Below are positions 53,210-61,051 of a stretch of DNA of 64,000 nt, one piece after another. A model generated the notes under the pieces. That model was not told where the DNA came from, ran no database searches, and saw only the letters and a list, made by a program, of their open reading frames with translations. The DNA comes from JBGLNJ01 sp041300525. GTDB taxonomy: Bacteria > Chloroflexota > Anaerolineae > Fen-1058. Location: NCBI GenBank assembly GCA_041300525.1, contig JBGLNJ010000001.1:1550001-1614000 (forward strand). The letters are read 5' to 3'. A program made the position numbers and the translations under genes. Position 1 is the stretch's first letter; every line of letters begins with the position of its first letter.

Positions 53210-54721
53210 TTACGCTATCATAGCGATCAGGCTGACCGAGATGCCCAGCGCAAGGGCCGCCAACCCCAATCCCAAGCCCAGCCAGCGAGCCACTCCGCGA
53301 GCACGGTTGCCCAACCCCGCCAGCCAGAAGGTCACGATAAACGTGCCGATGATGAGCAATGGCTCCAGGGGCCACAGAAAAGCCCAGTGACGCCAGAACC
53401 CGGTGAGCGCGTAATACGAAAGAATGGCTCCGTTTCCCAGCACGAGGCCGACTGGGATCAGAAGCCAGATCGAGTCTGTAAAGGCCATGATAGTACACAA
53501 CACCAGGCCGGCCAGCAGCACTTCCACAGGCCAGCCATGTCGAAAAAAGTCCCGCCCCAGCAAGCCGGATACCATGATGGCCATCGAATTGCAGCCAACC
53601 AGCAATGCCAGCGCGCCCAGAAGAACGAGCCAACGCGGACGAGGAATCAGGCGAGATGCTGTCGCCGGTTCGGCGGCGGGTTGAGGTTGCGCCGTGGCAT
53701 GAGCCGCGCGTTCCGCCGCCAACTGTTTGCCTAACGTCCCGTTAGTGTCATCCTTGGCAAACTGTGCGTCCGTGATCTTTTCTTTGGCTGTGCCGGAAAG
53801 GACCACTACCGATTCCGAAGGCGCGGCGGGCGTCGTGAATGAAAGCGGCAGCGAGACACGCTCTGGCAATTCGATGGCGGCTTCTTCTGCGGCCCGACGC
53901 AATGCCTGGGCCATCTCTTGCGCGCTCTGGTAACGCTCTTCCGGGCGCTTGGATAGCGCCTTGAGCACGATCCGCTCGAACGGTTCGGGAATGGTCGCGT
54001 CAAACTTGCGCGGCAGCGGCAGCGGATCGTTGAGATGTTTCATCAAGACGGCCATGGGAGTGTCGGCGTCGAAGGGCGTGTGTTGGGTCAGCATTTCATA
54101 GAGCACAATGCCCAGCGAGTAAACGTCGCTGCGAGCGTCGCTGTGTCCCTCCAGCCCCTGCTCCGGCGCCATATAGTTCAAGGTGCCCATCAACGCGCCG
54201 GAAACGGTGTGGCGTGTGGCGCCGACGATTTGCGCGATGCCGAAATCGCCAATGACGGCTTGCCCGCGCTTGGTCAACAAGATGTTGGCGGGCTTGATGT
54301 CGCGGTGAATCATTCCCTCGCCGTGCGCGTACGCCAGTCCGTCGAGCACGTCGAGCAAGACGCGCACGATTTCGCCCCGTGGCATCTGCTCGCCGCGCAG
54401 GCGATAGTCGTTCAGCCGCGCCTTGAGCGTGTCGCCTTCCAGCAGTTCCATCACCATGAAATAGATGTCGCCCTGCACGTCAAAGTCAAACACCTGGACG
54501 ATGTTGGGGTGGCGCAGTCCCGCCACCGCCTGCGCCTCGCGCCGGAAGCGAACCAGAAATTCCTCTTCTTCTACCAAGTCAGATCGCAGCACCTTGAGCG
54601 CCACGTAGCGGTCGAGCTGCGGGTGGTAGGCTCGATAGACCTGGGCCATGCCGCCGCGACCCAACGGATCCAACACGCGATATTTGCCGAGGGTTTGTCC
54701 TTCTAACGATACAGGCGCCAT
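53210..54721 (-). CDS. Hanks-type Ser/Thr protein kinase with C-terminal membrane domain
   Basis: 503 residues. Kinase domain (about 10-275): glycine loop LGRGGMAQVYRA, Lys in VALKVL, HRDIKPANILL, DFGIAQI (DFG), YMAPEQ and a C-lobe Arg (KRPEERYQSAQEM). A linker of about 80 residues leads to five or six membrane helices (from about 360) containing the W-PLEPL motif shared with the neighbouring membrane protein. There are no PASTA or other extracellular domains, so sensing would be by the membrane part. AAGGA lies six bases before ATG 54721. An FHA-domain regulator, a possible reader of its phosphothreonines, is encoded 1.7 kb upstream on the same strand. Confidence 0.92.
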   Translation of the reverse strand: MAPVSLEGQTLGKYRVLDPLGRGGMAQVYRAYHPQLDRYVALKVLRSDLVEEEEFLVRFRREAQAVAGLRHPNIVQVFDFDVQGDIYFMVMELLEGDTLKARLNDYRLRGEQMPRGEIVRVLLDVLDGLAYAHGEGMIHRDIKPANILLTKRGQAVIGDFGIAQIVGATRHTVSGALMGTLNYMAPEQGLEGHSDARSDVYSLGIVLYEMLTQHTPFDADTPMAVLMKHLNDPLPLPRKFDATIPEPFERIVLKALSKRPEERYQSAQEMAQALRRAAEEAAIELPERVSLPLSFTTPAAPSESVVVLSGTAKEKITDAQFAKDDTNGTLGKQLAAERAAHATAQPQPAAEPATASRLIPRPRWLVLLGALALLVGCNSMAIMVSGLLGRDFFRHGWPVEVLLAGLVLCTIMAFTDSIWLLIPVGLVLGNGAILSYYALTGFWRHWAFLWPLEPLLIIGTFIVTFWLAGLGNRARGVARWLGLGLGLAALALGISVSLIAMIA

Positions 54722-54782
54722 TCGATGTCCTTTCAACACAATGCGTCAGTGGGAGCCATTTCCCCGCTGATTGCCGCGTGGG

Positions 54783-55271
54783 CTAGATTCCCAGCATCTT
54801 GTCAACAGAAATGAACAGAGTAATTGGTACAGCAAAATTCAACAGCCCGACTAGAATTGCCTGTGTCATCACTCCTGCCGAAAGTTTGCCAATTTCATGG
54901 ACCTTTCTTAGAGCAAAGAGGCCAATGAGTGAAAAGAGCAGCCCAGTTAAAAGGCCCGGCGAATATTCCAAAAAGGCAATGCTAAAGACTAGATGGTCGA
55001 GGGTATTTACCAGCCCCCATATAATGATGCCGAGTCCCACAGCCAAAAACCTGTCCGGGTTGCTCCTGTAAATCAAATAGCTGACTCCGAGGCTCAGGAG
55101 AAAATAAGGCTGGTGCAGCAACCACTTGAGCGCGGTAAAGTTCGGAATGCCCCATCGCCTTTCAGCCCAAACCGGAAAACCGCCTACTGCTTCTTCTAAC
55201 AAGTGGAGAGTGATGTAGACTAATATGACGCCAACTACAAGGTGTTCAAACTTGATGTCTTTGCTTTTCAT
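54783..55271 (-). CDS. HXXEE-domain membrane protein
   Basis: 162 residues with five hydrophobic segments. The first carries TLHLLEEAVGG, the HxxEE signature (H23, E26, E27); later segments include FLAVGLGIIIWGLVNTLDHL-VFS with another His pair. Proteins with this motif are small integral membrane proteins of unknown biochemical role. GGAG lies nine bases before ATG 55271. Base composition is more A/T-rich than that of the kinase and GIN genes on either side, suggesting separate acquisition. Confidence 0.72.
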   Translation of the reverse strand: MKSKDIKFEHLVVGVILVYITLHLLEEAVGGFPVWAERRWGIPNFTALKWLLHQPYFLLSLGVSYLIYRSNPDRFLAVGLGIIIWGLVNTLDHLVFSIAFLEYSPGLLTGLLFSLIGLFALRKVHEIGKLSAGVMTQAILVGLLNFAVPITLFISVDKMLGI

Positions 55272-55368
55272 TGCAAGATTCTCCATCGGAGGAAAGCCAG
55301 GCTTGCTGTATCCGCCACTCGGCGCGGCGGACCGCAAGGCGCAAGTGTGGCTGGCCTATCGGGTTCGT

Positions 55369-56223
55369 TCAGCCGCCGCTGGACTGGACGTGGCCCGAGC
55401 CGGTCACGGTCATGCTCACTGTTGGGCTGCCTGCGTAGCGCACCGACCCGCTGCCGCTGATGTGAGCTGACAGGCGGTCGCGCACCCGGATGGTCATCGA
55501 GCCGCTGCCGGTGATGCGCGCCTCGGTCGTGGCGCTCTCCACGTCTTTTGCGCGATAGTCGCCGGAGCCGTTCAGCGTGACGCGCTGCTCTTTGATCGCG
55601 CCGCTGGAAGCGCCCAATCCGCCCGAGCCAGTGATGTGCACCTCGACCGTGTCGGCGTTCCAGTTGCCCAACGTTACATCGCCGGAACCGTTCAGCGTGA
55701 TGTGTTGATCTTGCGCCGTGGCCCCTGCCACACGCAGGTCTCCTGAACCCGTCAACCGCATCTCGATATCCGTCGCGTACAGGCTCCCGAGCTGCATATC
55801 GCCCGATCCGCTGAGGCGCACGCGGAATTGATCCGCCTTCAAATCCGGCGCGACGATGTTGCCGCTGCCGGTGAGCGCGATGCTGTCCAACGACTTGACC
55901 GTCAAATAAAAGTTGACCGGGCGCGTGGGGCGCAACTGGATGCCGTCCCGGCTGCCGATTTCCAACTGGCCGTTGAACACGACGGTCTCCAAATAGGGCA
56001 TCAGGTTGTCTTCCGCCTCGACGCGCAATCCTTCTCGGTCGCCCAACTGGATTTGCAGGTTGCCCAACGTCGCCAGGTTGACGCCGGTGAATCCGCTGAC
56101 CGCGCGGTTTTCTTGGACTACACGCCCCGATCCGCGAACCGTTGTGAACCCGCTGAACGAACAGGCCAGGCTGCTGAGAGCCAGGGCCAACACCACCAGA
56201 ACGATCAATCCTCGCTGTTTCAT
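55369..56223 (-). CDS. GIN-domain (DUF2807) lipoprotein
   Basis: 284 residues. Signal peptide ending LSSLAC (lipidated Cys about 21), then a head GIN domain: GSGRVVQENRAVSGFTGVNL, LEIGSRDGIQLR, and a right-handed beta-helix-like series of LSGSGD/LTGSGD/LNGSGD turns about every 20 residues (at least eight). Such proteins are secreted or surface-attached; some relatives are regulated with envelope-stress systems. GGGAGG lies seven bases before ATG 56223. Located between the kinase and the FHA regulator genes in the same orientation. Confidence 0.88.
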   Translation of the reverse strand: MKQRGLIVLVVLALALSSLACSFSGFTTVRGSGRVVQENRAVSGFTGVNLATLGNLQIQLGDREGLRVEAEDNLMPYLETVVFNGQLEIGSRDGIQLRPTRPVNFYLTVKSLDSIALTGSGNIVAPDLKADQFRVRLSGSGDMQLGSLYATDIEMRLTGSGDLRVAGATAQDQHITLNGSGDVTLGNWNADTVEVHITGSGGLGASSGAIKEQRVTLNGSGDYRAKDVESATTEARITGSGSMTIRVRDRLSAHISGSGSVRYAGSPTVSMTVTGSGHVQSSGG

Positions 56224-56372
56224 CTTCGGCCTCCCATTTTCAAGCTGGGGATACGATACCATATTCCCGGGGGCCTTGCCTATCCGTTGGCTAACAACCG
56301 GCTATCTGGTTCTCATCAAATTGGGAAAGTCCACTAGAGGGATAGCGGCCTGGAACGGATTCTTTCCAGAAT

Positions 56373-56987
56373 TCACTCGCGGGTGACGAGCTTGTAGCCC
56401 AGGCCACGCAGGGTGAGCAGCAATTGCGGGTTGGCTGGGTCAGGCTCCAACTTGGAGCGCAGCCGGCGCATCAGGTTCTCGATCTGGTAGTCATAGACGC
56501 CCTGCTGGTACTCGCTCCAGACGGCGCTGCCGATGTCGTCCTTAGAGCAGACCTGGCCGCGATGGTTGTAGAGGTAGGTGAGCAATTCAAACTCTTTGGG
56601 GGACAGCGCAACCGAGCGCCGGTTCACCCGCACGACGCCCGCCGCGGCGTCCACTTCCAACTCGGGGAAAAGCGTGTCGGCGTAGGTCACGTCGGGGTCG
56701 TGAAAGACGAACGTCACATCGCCGACGGCGATGCAGTCCTCGTCGTGCAGCGGCGTGGGGGCCAGTATGCGCTCGTCGTTGAGAAAGGTGCCATTCGTGC
56801 TGCCCAGGTCTTGCAACATCACCTCGCCGCCTTCGCGCCGCACGCGGGCGTGTTTGCGCGACACGCGCTTGCTGGTGATGACAATGTCGTTCTCTACCGC
56901 GCGGCCAATCGTGATGGTCTCGCCGGTGAGAAGATGCTCCCGACCGGTCGGATCGGTGATGAATGGGACGGGTTGAGCTGTGGGCAT
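56373..56987 (-). CDS. FHA-winged-helix transcription regulator
   Basis: 204 residues: an FHA domain (about 10-95: TIGRAVENDIVITSKRVSRK-HARV; LQDLGSTNGTFLNDERI) with the phosphothreonine-binding Arg, Ser, His and Asn residues in place, and an OmpR/PhoB-type winged helix (about 112-202: ALSPKEFELLTYLYNHRGQV; YDYQIENLMRRLRSKLEPDP; LLLTLRGLGYKLV). This layout replaces the usual receiver domain with a phosphothreonine reader, so its input should be a Ser/Thr kinase, plausibly the one at 53210-54721, or a self-phosphorylated partner. Targets unknown; the GIN lipoprotein gene next door is a candidate. Confidence 0.9.
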   Translation of the reverse strand: MPTAQPVPFITDPTGREHLLTGETITIGRAVENDIVITSKRVSRKHARVRREGGEVMLQDLGSTNGTFLNDERILAPTPLHDEDCIAVGDVTFVFHDPDVTYADTLFPELEVDAAAGVVRVNRRSVALSPKEFELLTYLYNHRGQVCSKDDIGSAVWSEYQQGVYDYQIENLMRRLRSKLEPDPANPQLLLTLRGLGYKLVTRE

Positions 56988-57117
56988 GGATCACTTCCGC
57001 ATTCGACTATACCACAGAGGCGCAGAGTCTGGGTTAGTGTAGATCATTTGCGCTCATGCTGTCTCCCCACGTCTCATCCTTGCGAAGGTCATTCCTTTGC
57101 TGGGATGAGCAACTGCC

Positions 57118-58212
57118 TCATCCGCCGGCAAAGCCTTCCCGCTTTCTCAACGTGGCCGCAAGGTCGCGCAGCAGACCCAACACGCGCTCTGCCAGCGGGG
57201 GAGTGAGCACGCCGCCCGCGCCGCAACTGGGCGTGATGAGCGCGCGGCGCAGGAGCAACTTGCGCTCGAACCCGCGCGCCGCCAGGCGCGCCACGCCCGC
57301 GTCGAACCGCGCCAAGAGCGATTCCAGCGTCTCGGTCGCGGCGGCCTGCGGGTTGAGCGTGGGGACGATGCCCCAGCCCAGGCTGCCGCCTCGATCAAAA
57401 AACGCGCGCAGCTCGTCGGGGTAGAGCGTGATGGCCTCGAGGTGATCGTAAGCGTCAAAGTCGAGGATGTCGAGGTCGGCTTCCATCAGCAGCGACCAAT
57501 CGGTGTTGGCCTCGCAGTGGATGCCCGTCAGCGCACCCGCGTTGTGAATCGCGCCGGCGACTTCGTTGAGGTCGCGCAGCACGTCTTCGCGGCTGATGCC
57601 GATAAAGGTAGACGAGCCAAAGCCCAACAGCGATGGTTCATCCATCCAGATCGTGACGGGCGCGCCGAACCTGCCGAGGTGTTTGATCTGCCACAGCGCC
57701 TTGAGCACGACGCCCTTGACGATAACGTCGTGCAACTGCTCGTCATAGTACGCGCAACGGCGATTCTGGTCGGTGAGGTTGGTGCCCCAGGTGAACGGGC
57801 CGGTGACCTGGCCTTTCACCACCACGGGGGGATGGAAACGCTTGGGCAGCGCCGTCAATAATGCGGGCCAGCCTCGACTGCGCTCCGGCGTGATGGCGAA
57901 CGTCTCTAGCGCCGCGTCGTCGCCCGATTCGACGGCCAGGTAGCGCGCGAAAAAGTCCGTCAGCGCGTCGTCATAGCCGGGACGTGACGTGTCGAAATAC
58001 GCGCGCTCGTTTTCTTCCACGATGCCGGGCAAGCCTTCCAGGTATTGCACCATCATGTTTTCGTGCCAGGTGCGCTTGGGCAGTTGCACCCAGGCGGGGA
58101 TTTCGGGCGTGTAGGCGAGCAACAGCGCCGTGGCCTGCGCCGCGTCGGTGTGCGGCAAACTGCCGATCGTGGTCGGCAGGCAGCGCGGCTCGAAAGGAAA
58201 TGGCAATGGCAT
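57118..58212 (-). CDS. MetE/UROD-superfamily protein
   Basis: 364 residues of the UROD/MetE TIM-barrel fold: TIGSLPHTDAAQATALLLAY at the N-terminus, VVVKGQVTGPFTWGTNLTDQ in the middle, VTIWMDEPSLLGFG, GIHCEANTDWSLL and LITPSCGAGGVL. The HC...C pattern (His/Cys in GIHCE and Cys in TPSCG) matches the zinc ligands of cobalamin-independent methionine synthase C-domains. It is half the length of MetE and lacks its N-domain, so it may be a methyltransferase for a different methyl donor, or a core MetE. A palindrome-free spacer with a promoter for the opposite strand lies upstream. Confidence 0.82.
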   Translation of the reverse strand: MPLPFPFEPRCLPTTIGSLPHTDAAQATALLLAYTPEIPAWVQLPKRTWHENMMVQYLEGLPGIVEENERAYFDTSRPGYDDALTDFFARYLAVESGDDAALETFAITPERSRGWPALLTALPKRFHPPVVVKGQVTGPFTWGTNLTDQNRRCAYYDEQLHDVIVKGVVLKALWQIKHLGRFGAPVTIWMDEPSLLGFGSSTFIGISREDVLRDLNEVAGAIHNAGALTGIHCEANTDWSLLMEADLDILDFDAYDHLEAITLYPDELRAFFDRGGSLGWGIVPTLNPQAAATETLESLLARFDAGVARLAARGFERKLLLRRALITPSCGAGGVLTPPLAERVLGLLRDLAATLRKREGFAGG

Positions 58213-58234
58213 GGGACACTCCTAAGGTTGAGTA

Positions 58235-58263
58235 TTGCGGTTTGGCTTGGGGAGTATTATACT
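58235..58263 (+). promoter_or_regulatory. Promoter of the HEPN remnant
   Basis: TTGCGG at 58235 and TATACT at 58258 with 17-base spacing, followed by GAGG at 58271 and ATG at 58282. Confidence 0.65.
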
Positions 58264-58281
58264 ACATTGTGAGGTCAAACG

Positions 58282-58455
58282 ATGACAACGAACGATGTGG
58301 ACTGGACTCCAGAAATTGAAAACTATGTTCGGGGTGCGCGACGGGCGCTCAGTTCAGCTCGACCTGGAAGATGGGGACTATACTGGCTCGATCAACCGCT
58401 CGTACTATGCCGCGTTCTATGCTGTCCCCGTCCGACTTATTTGACAGTGATCAAG
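58282..58455 (+). pseudogene. HEPN-domain protein, frameshifted and internally deleted
   Basis: The first frame gives MTTNDVDWTPEIENYVRGAR-RAL; near 58350 the similarity shifts to another frame giving SVQLDLEDGDYTGSINRSYY-AAFYAV, the hallmark helix of HEPN proteins (GDYxxxxNRxYYAxFYA). The rest of the domain is missing and a third frame offers only a short tail (SPSDLFDSDQASLG). HEPN proteins often pair with minimal nucleotidyltransferases as toxin-antitoxin modules; no partner is visible. Promoter, ribosome binding site and terminator are intact around the dead gene. Confidence 0.65.
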
Positions 58456-58502
58456 CCAGTTTAGGCTGAATAGATTAGTGGTACTCTCCGCCGTCATTCA
58501 TC

Positions 58503-58533
58503 AGGCCATCCATTCGGGATGGCCTTTTCGTTT
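58503..58533 (+). terminator. Rho-independent terminator after the HEPN remnant
   Basis: AGGCCATCC and GGATGGCCT form a perfect 9-bp stem with loop ATTCG, followed by TTTCGTTT. Confidence 0.85.
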
Positions 58534-58580
58534 GCTCTGGAAGCGTGTATGCCCTGCTCCTCATCCTGGAGAAAGGAACA

Positions 58581-58625
58581 GCCCGGCTCGAAGGGGTTAG
58601 CTTGACGGCATCCTTCGAGTCGGGC
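58581..58625. repeat. 14-bp inverted repeat upstream of the chimeric transposase-like ORF
   Basis: GCCCGGCTCGAAGG (58581-58594) and CCTTCGAGTCGGGC (58612-58625) pair with one G-T wobble, nine bases before the ORF start at 58634. It may belong to the end of the mobile element or be a leader hairpin. Confidence 0.55.
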
Positions 58626-58633
58626 CGCAACGC

Positions 58634-59671
58634 ATGGTCATTGTAACCGAATTTGGATGCCTTGTCCACAAGTACGTGGAGTGTTTTGGTCAACTGGTGT
58701 TTCCTCGTCCGGATCGGTGTCCCCACTGTCAGATGCACGATGTCATGATCGGGCACGGGTTTTACCCGCGCAAGGCCTTGGGGCCAGTGAAGGTACACGT
58801 GCTGCGCATCAAGCGTTGGCACTGCAAGGCGTGTCACCGGACCGTCTCGCTGCTGCCCAGCTTCTTGCTGCGATTTCGCCACTACCTTCTCGTTGTGATC
58901 CAGTCGGTCGTCGTCACGCGGTTTGAAGACGAAGCTTCCTGGGCACAGGTCTCTCGGCGCTGTGCGGTGGAAGGCGCTCCCTCGCCACGAACGATTCGCC
59001 GCTGGTGTGACTTGTTGGCCGAACACGCCTCGGCCTGGTGGGCCGCTGTGCAACAGACGCTGGCCGAGCACAATGCCACCTCACCGCTGCTTGACCCGTT
59101 GGGCGAAACGGCGGGGCCGCGCAATGCGCCGCGCGCCTTGCTTCAGGCGGCGTTTCTGTGGCGCGAGAAACGGAAAGTGCGTAAAGACGCGACGCTCTCC
59201 CTGCAAGGCAATCGCTATCAAGTCGAGCCGCAGTGGGCGGGACGCACGCTCGAACTCCGCTTCGATCCCTTTGACCTGTCGCAGGTCGAGCTCTATCTGG
59301 ACGGCACCGGCTTGGGCTTGGCCACGGTCATCGTGCAGCAAGATGGCCAGGCGACCGTCACCGTGCTGGGCAAGATCGTCACCCTGCCGTGCAGTCCGGA
59401 GATGCGGGTCGGCGACGCGGCCTATGCCGTCATCCGCCCGGAGGCCGTCCAACTGACCGCTGACCCGACCGGCGACTCCGGCCACCACGTGAGCTCGTCC
59501 GTCTATCTCGGCTCGTCGGTCGAGTACGAGGTGGAGACTGGCGATCACGTGTTGACCGTCGTAGACTACGTGCCGAGACTGGACCGCCTCTTTTGTGAAG
59601 GCTGCCCGGTGAGCGAGTCGTTTGATACTTTGCGCAGTTGCGTGCTGCCACGCGAAATCGCCGACCACTGA
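58634..59671 (+). CDS. Chimeric ORF: DUF6431-like + Mu-transposase C-domain + TOBE domain
   Basis: One open frame of 345 residues made of three unrelated parts. Residues about 1-170: transposon-associated DUF6431-like protein with a zinc ribbon (CPHCQMHDV...WHCKACHRTV) and helix-turn-helix (SPRTIRRWCDLL). Residues about 172-233: the beta-barrel end of Mu/IS481-type transposases (FLWREKRKVRKDATLSLQGN-RYQV; GRTLELRFDPFDLSQVELYL). Residues about 235-345: a TOBE domain like that ending PotA/FbpC-type ABC ATPases (MRVGDAAYAVIRPEAVQLTA; SSVYLGSSVEYEVETGDH). None is complete as a functional protein except perhaps the first. No ribosome binding site is obvious. Translation of the fusion is uncertain. 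Confidence 0.7.
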   Translation: MVIVTEFGCLVHKYVECFGQLVFPRPDRCPHCQMHDVMIGHGFYPRKALGPVKVHVLRIKRWHCKACHRTVSLLPSFLLRFRHYLLVVIQSVVVTRFEDEASWAQVSRRCAVEGAPSPRTIRRWCDLLAEHASAWWAAVQQTLAEHNATSPLLDPLGETAGPRNAPRALLQAAFLWREKRKVRKDATLSLQGNRYQVEPQWAGRTLELRFDPFDLSQVELYLDGTGLGLATVIVQQDGQATVTVLGKIVTLPCSPEMRVGDAAYAVIRPEAVQLTADPTGDSGHHVSSSVYLGSSVEYEVETGDHVLTVVDYVPRLDRLFCEGCPVSESFDTLRSCVLPREIADH

Positions 59672-59760
59672 TTTTCCCCGCTCCTTTGAACTGTGCTATA
59701 CTTGGCGCAGTTCGGCGCACGAGTGCCGGACTGTTTTTTCTAAAGACGGAGTGTCTATTC

Positions 59761-60753
59761 GTGCCGGATCTCCCCTTTCTCACCTTACTGCTCATCGGGC
59801 TGGCGTTGGTCTTTGACTTTCTCAACGGCTTTCACGACAGCGCCAACATCGTGGCGACCATGATCGCCTCGCGCGCTCTTTCGGGCCGCCAGGCGCTCGC
59901 GATCACGGCGCTGGCCGAGTTTGCCGGGCCGTTCCTGTTCGGCGTGGCCGTAGCCACGACACTGGGCAACGAAGTGCTGACCGTCAGTGTGATCAAGCTG
60001 CCCGTTATCCTGGCTGCGCTCATGGCCTCCATCGTGTGGAACATTATCACGTGGTGGCTGGGCATCCCGTCCAGTTCGTCACATGCGCTGGTGGGAGGAC
60101 TCGTCGGCGCGGCGGTAGTGGAAAACGGTTGGGGCGTGGTCAAGCTGGCCGGGCTGGGCAAGGTGGCGCTGGCGCTGGCGATCTCGCCGCTCGCGGGCCT
60201 GGTAGCCGGTTACCTGACGATGAAGCTGGTGTTGTTCCTGGCGCGCGGAGCCAGCCCCAAGATCAATGGATTCTTTAAGCGGGGCCAAATCATCACGGCG
60301 CTGGCGCTGGCGCTTTCGCACGGCACGAATGACGCGCAAAAGACGATGGGCATCATCACGCTGGGCTTGGTGAGCACCGGACTGTTGCAAGAGTTCAAGG
60401 TGCCGCTGTGGGTCGTCGCCGCAAGCGCCGGAGCCATCGCATTGGGCACGGCCACGGGCGGGTGGCGGCTCATCCGGACGCTCGGCGGCAAGTTTTACAA
60501 AGTTCGCCCCGTGCATGGCTTTACCACGCAAATCGCCTCGGCCGGCGTGATTCTGGGCGCGGCGATATTGGGCGGGCCGGTGAGCACCACGCAGGTCGTC
60601 AGCTCGGCCATCTTGGGCGTGGGGTCGGCTGAGCGCGTGTCGCAAGTCCGTTGGGGTGTGGCCGGCCAGATCGTAGCGGCCTGGTTGACGACGATTCCGT
60701 TCGCGGCGCTGCTGGCAGCCGGCCTGGCTGTCATTTTGAGGAGATGGTTATGA
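59761..60753 (+). CDS. Pit-family inorganic phosphate transporter
   Basis: 330 residues, about nine to ten membrane helices. Both PD001131-type signatures are present: FDFLNGFHDSANIVATMIAS near the N-terminus and ALSHGTNDAQKTMGIITLGL in the second half, plus SSSHALVGGLVGA. These are the duplicated halves of PiT symporters that import phosphate (often as metal phosphate) with protons or sodium. The start is GTG 59761 with ACGGAG ten bases upstream; the frame is open further but without support. It overlaps (ATGA) the DUF47 gene, the usual partner. Confidence 0.93.
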   Translation: MPDLPFLTLLLIGLALVFDFLNGFHDSANIVATMIASRALSGRQALAITALAEFAGPFLFGVAVATTLGNEVLTVSVIKLPVILAALMASIVWNIITWWLGIPSSSSHALVGGLVGAAVVENGWGVVKLAGLGKVALALAISPLAGLVAGYLTMKLVLFLARGASPKINGFFKRGQIITALALALSHGTNDAQKTMGIITLGLVSTGLLQEFKVPLWVVAASAGAIALGTATGGWRLIRTLGGKFYKVRPVHGFTTQIASAGVILGAAILGGPVSTTQVVSSAILGVGSAERVSQVRWGVAGQIVAAWLTTIPFAALLAAGLAVILRRWL

Positions 60754-60980
60754 GTTGGCTCGGCAAGTTCTTCAAGCCACGTCAGGACAACTTTGTGCGA
60801 CTGCTCATCGAACAGTCCGAGTGGACCGTCCAGGGATTAGAGGCGCTGCTGGCGTACATGCGCAACGCCGACGAGGCTTCGGCGAACACGGTGCGCAAGT
60901 GTGAAAAAGAGGCCGACGAGGTGCGCCGCATCCTGGTGGACGAACTCATAAAGCGTGCCATGTTTCCCCTTCAAGGATGA
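60750..60980 (+). pseudogene. DUF47 (PhoU-like) Pit accessory protein, truncated
   Basis: Begins normally (MSWLGKFFKPRQDNFVRLLI-EQ, EKEADEVRRILVDEL) but stops after 76 residues, whereas the family has about 205-215. The divergence (LIKRAMFPLQG-stop) coincides with the start of a GGATGAA repeat at 60973. DUF47 proteins regulate the adjoining Pit transporter, so control of the pair is probably lost. Confidence 0.75.
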
Positions 60981-61040
60981 AGGATGAGGGATGAAGGATG
61001 AAAAGTGCATCCAAATTCATCTTTCATCCTTCATCCTTTA
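60973..61040. repeat. GGATGAA direct and inverted repeats
   Basis: Four direct GGATGA(A/G) units (60973-61000) are followed by the inverse TTTCATCC, TTCATCC units (61020-61040), giving a long imperfect hairpin at the truncated end of the DUF47 gene and just downstream of the KDG kinase gene on the other strand. Confidence 0.75.
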
Positions 61041-61051
61041 GCCTTCTGCCT

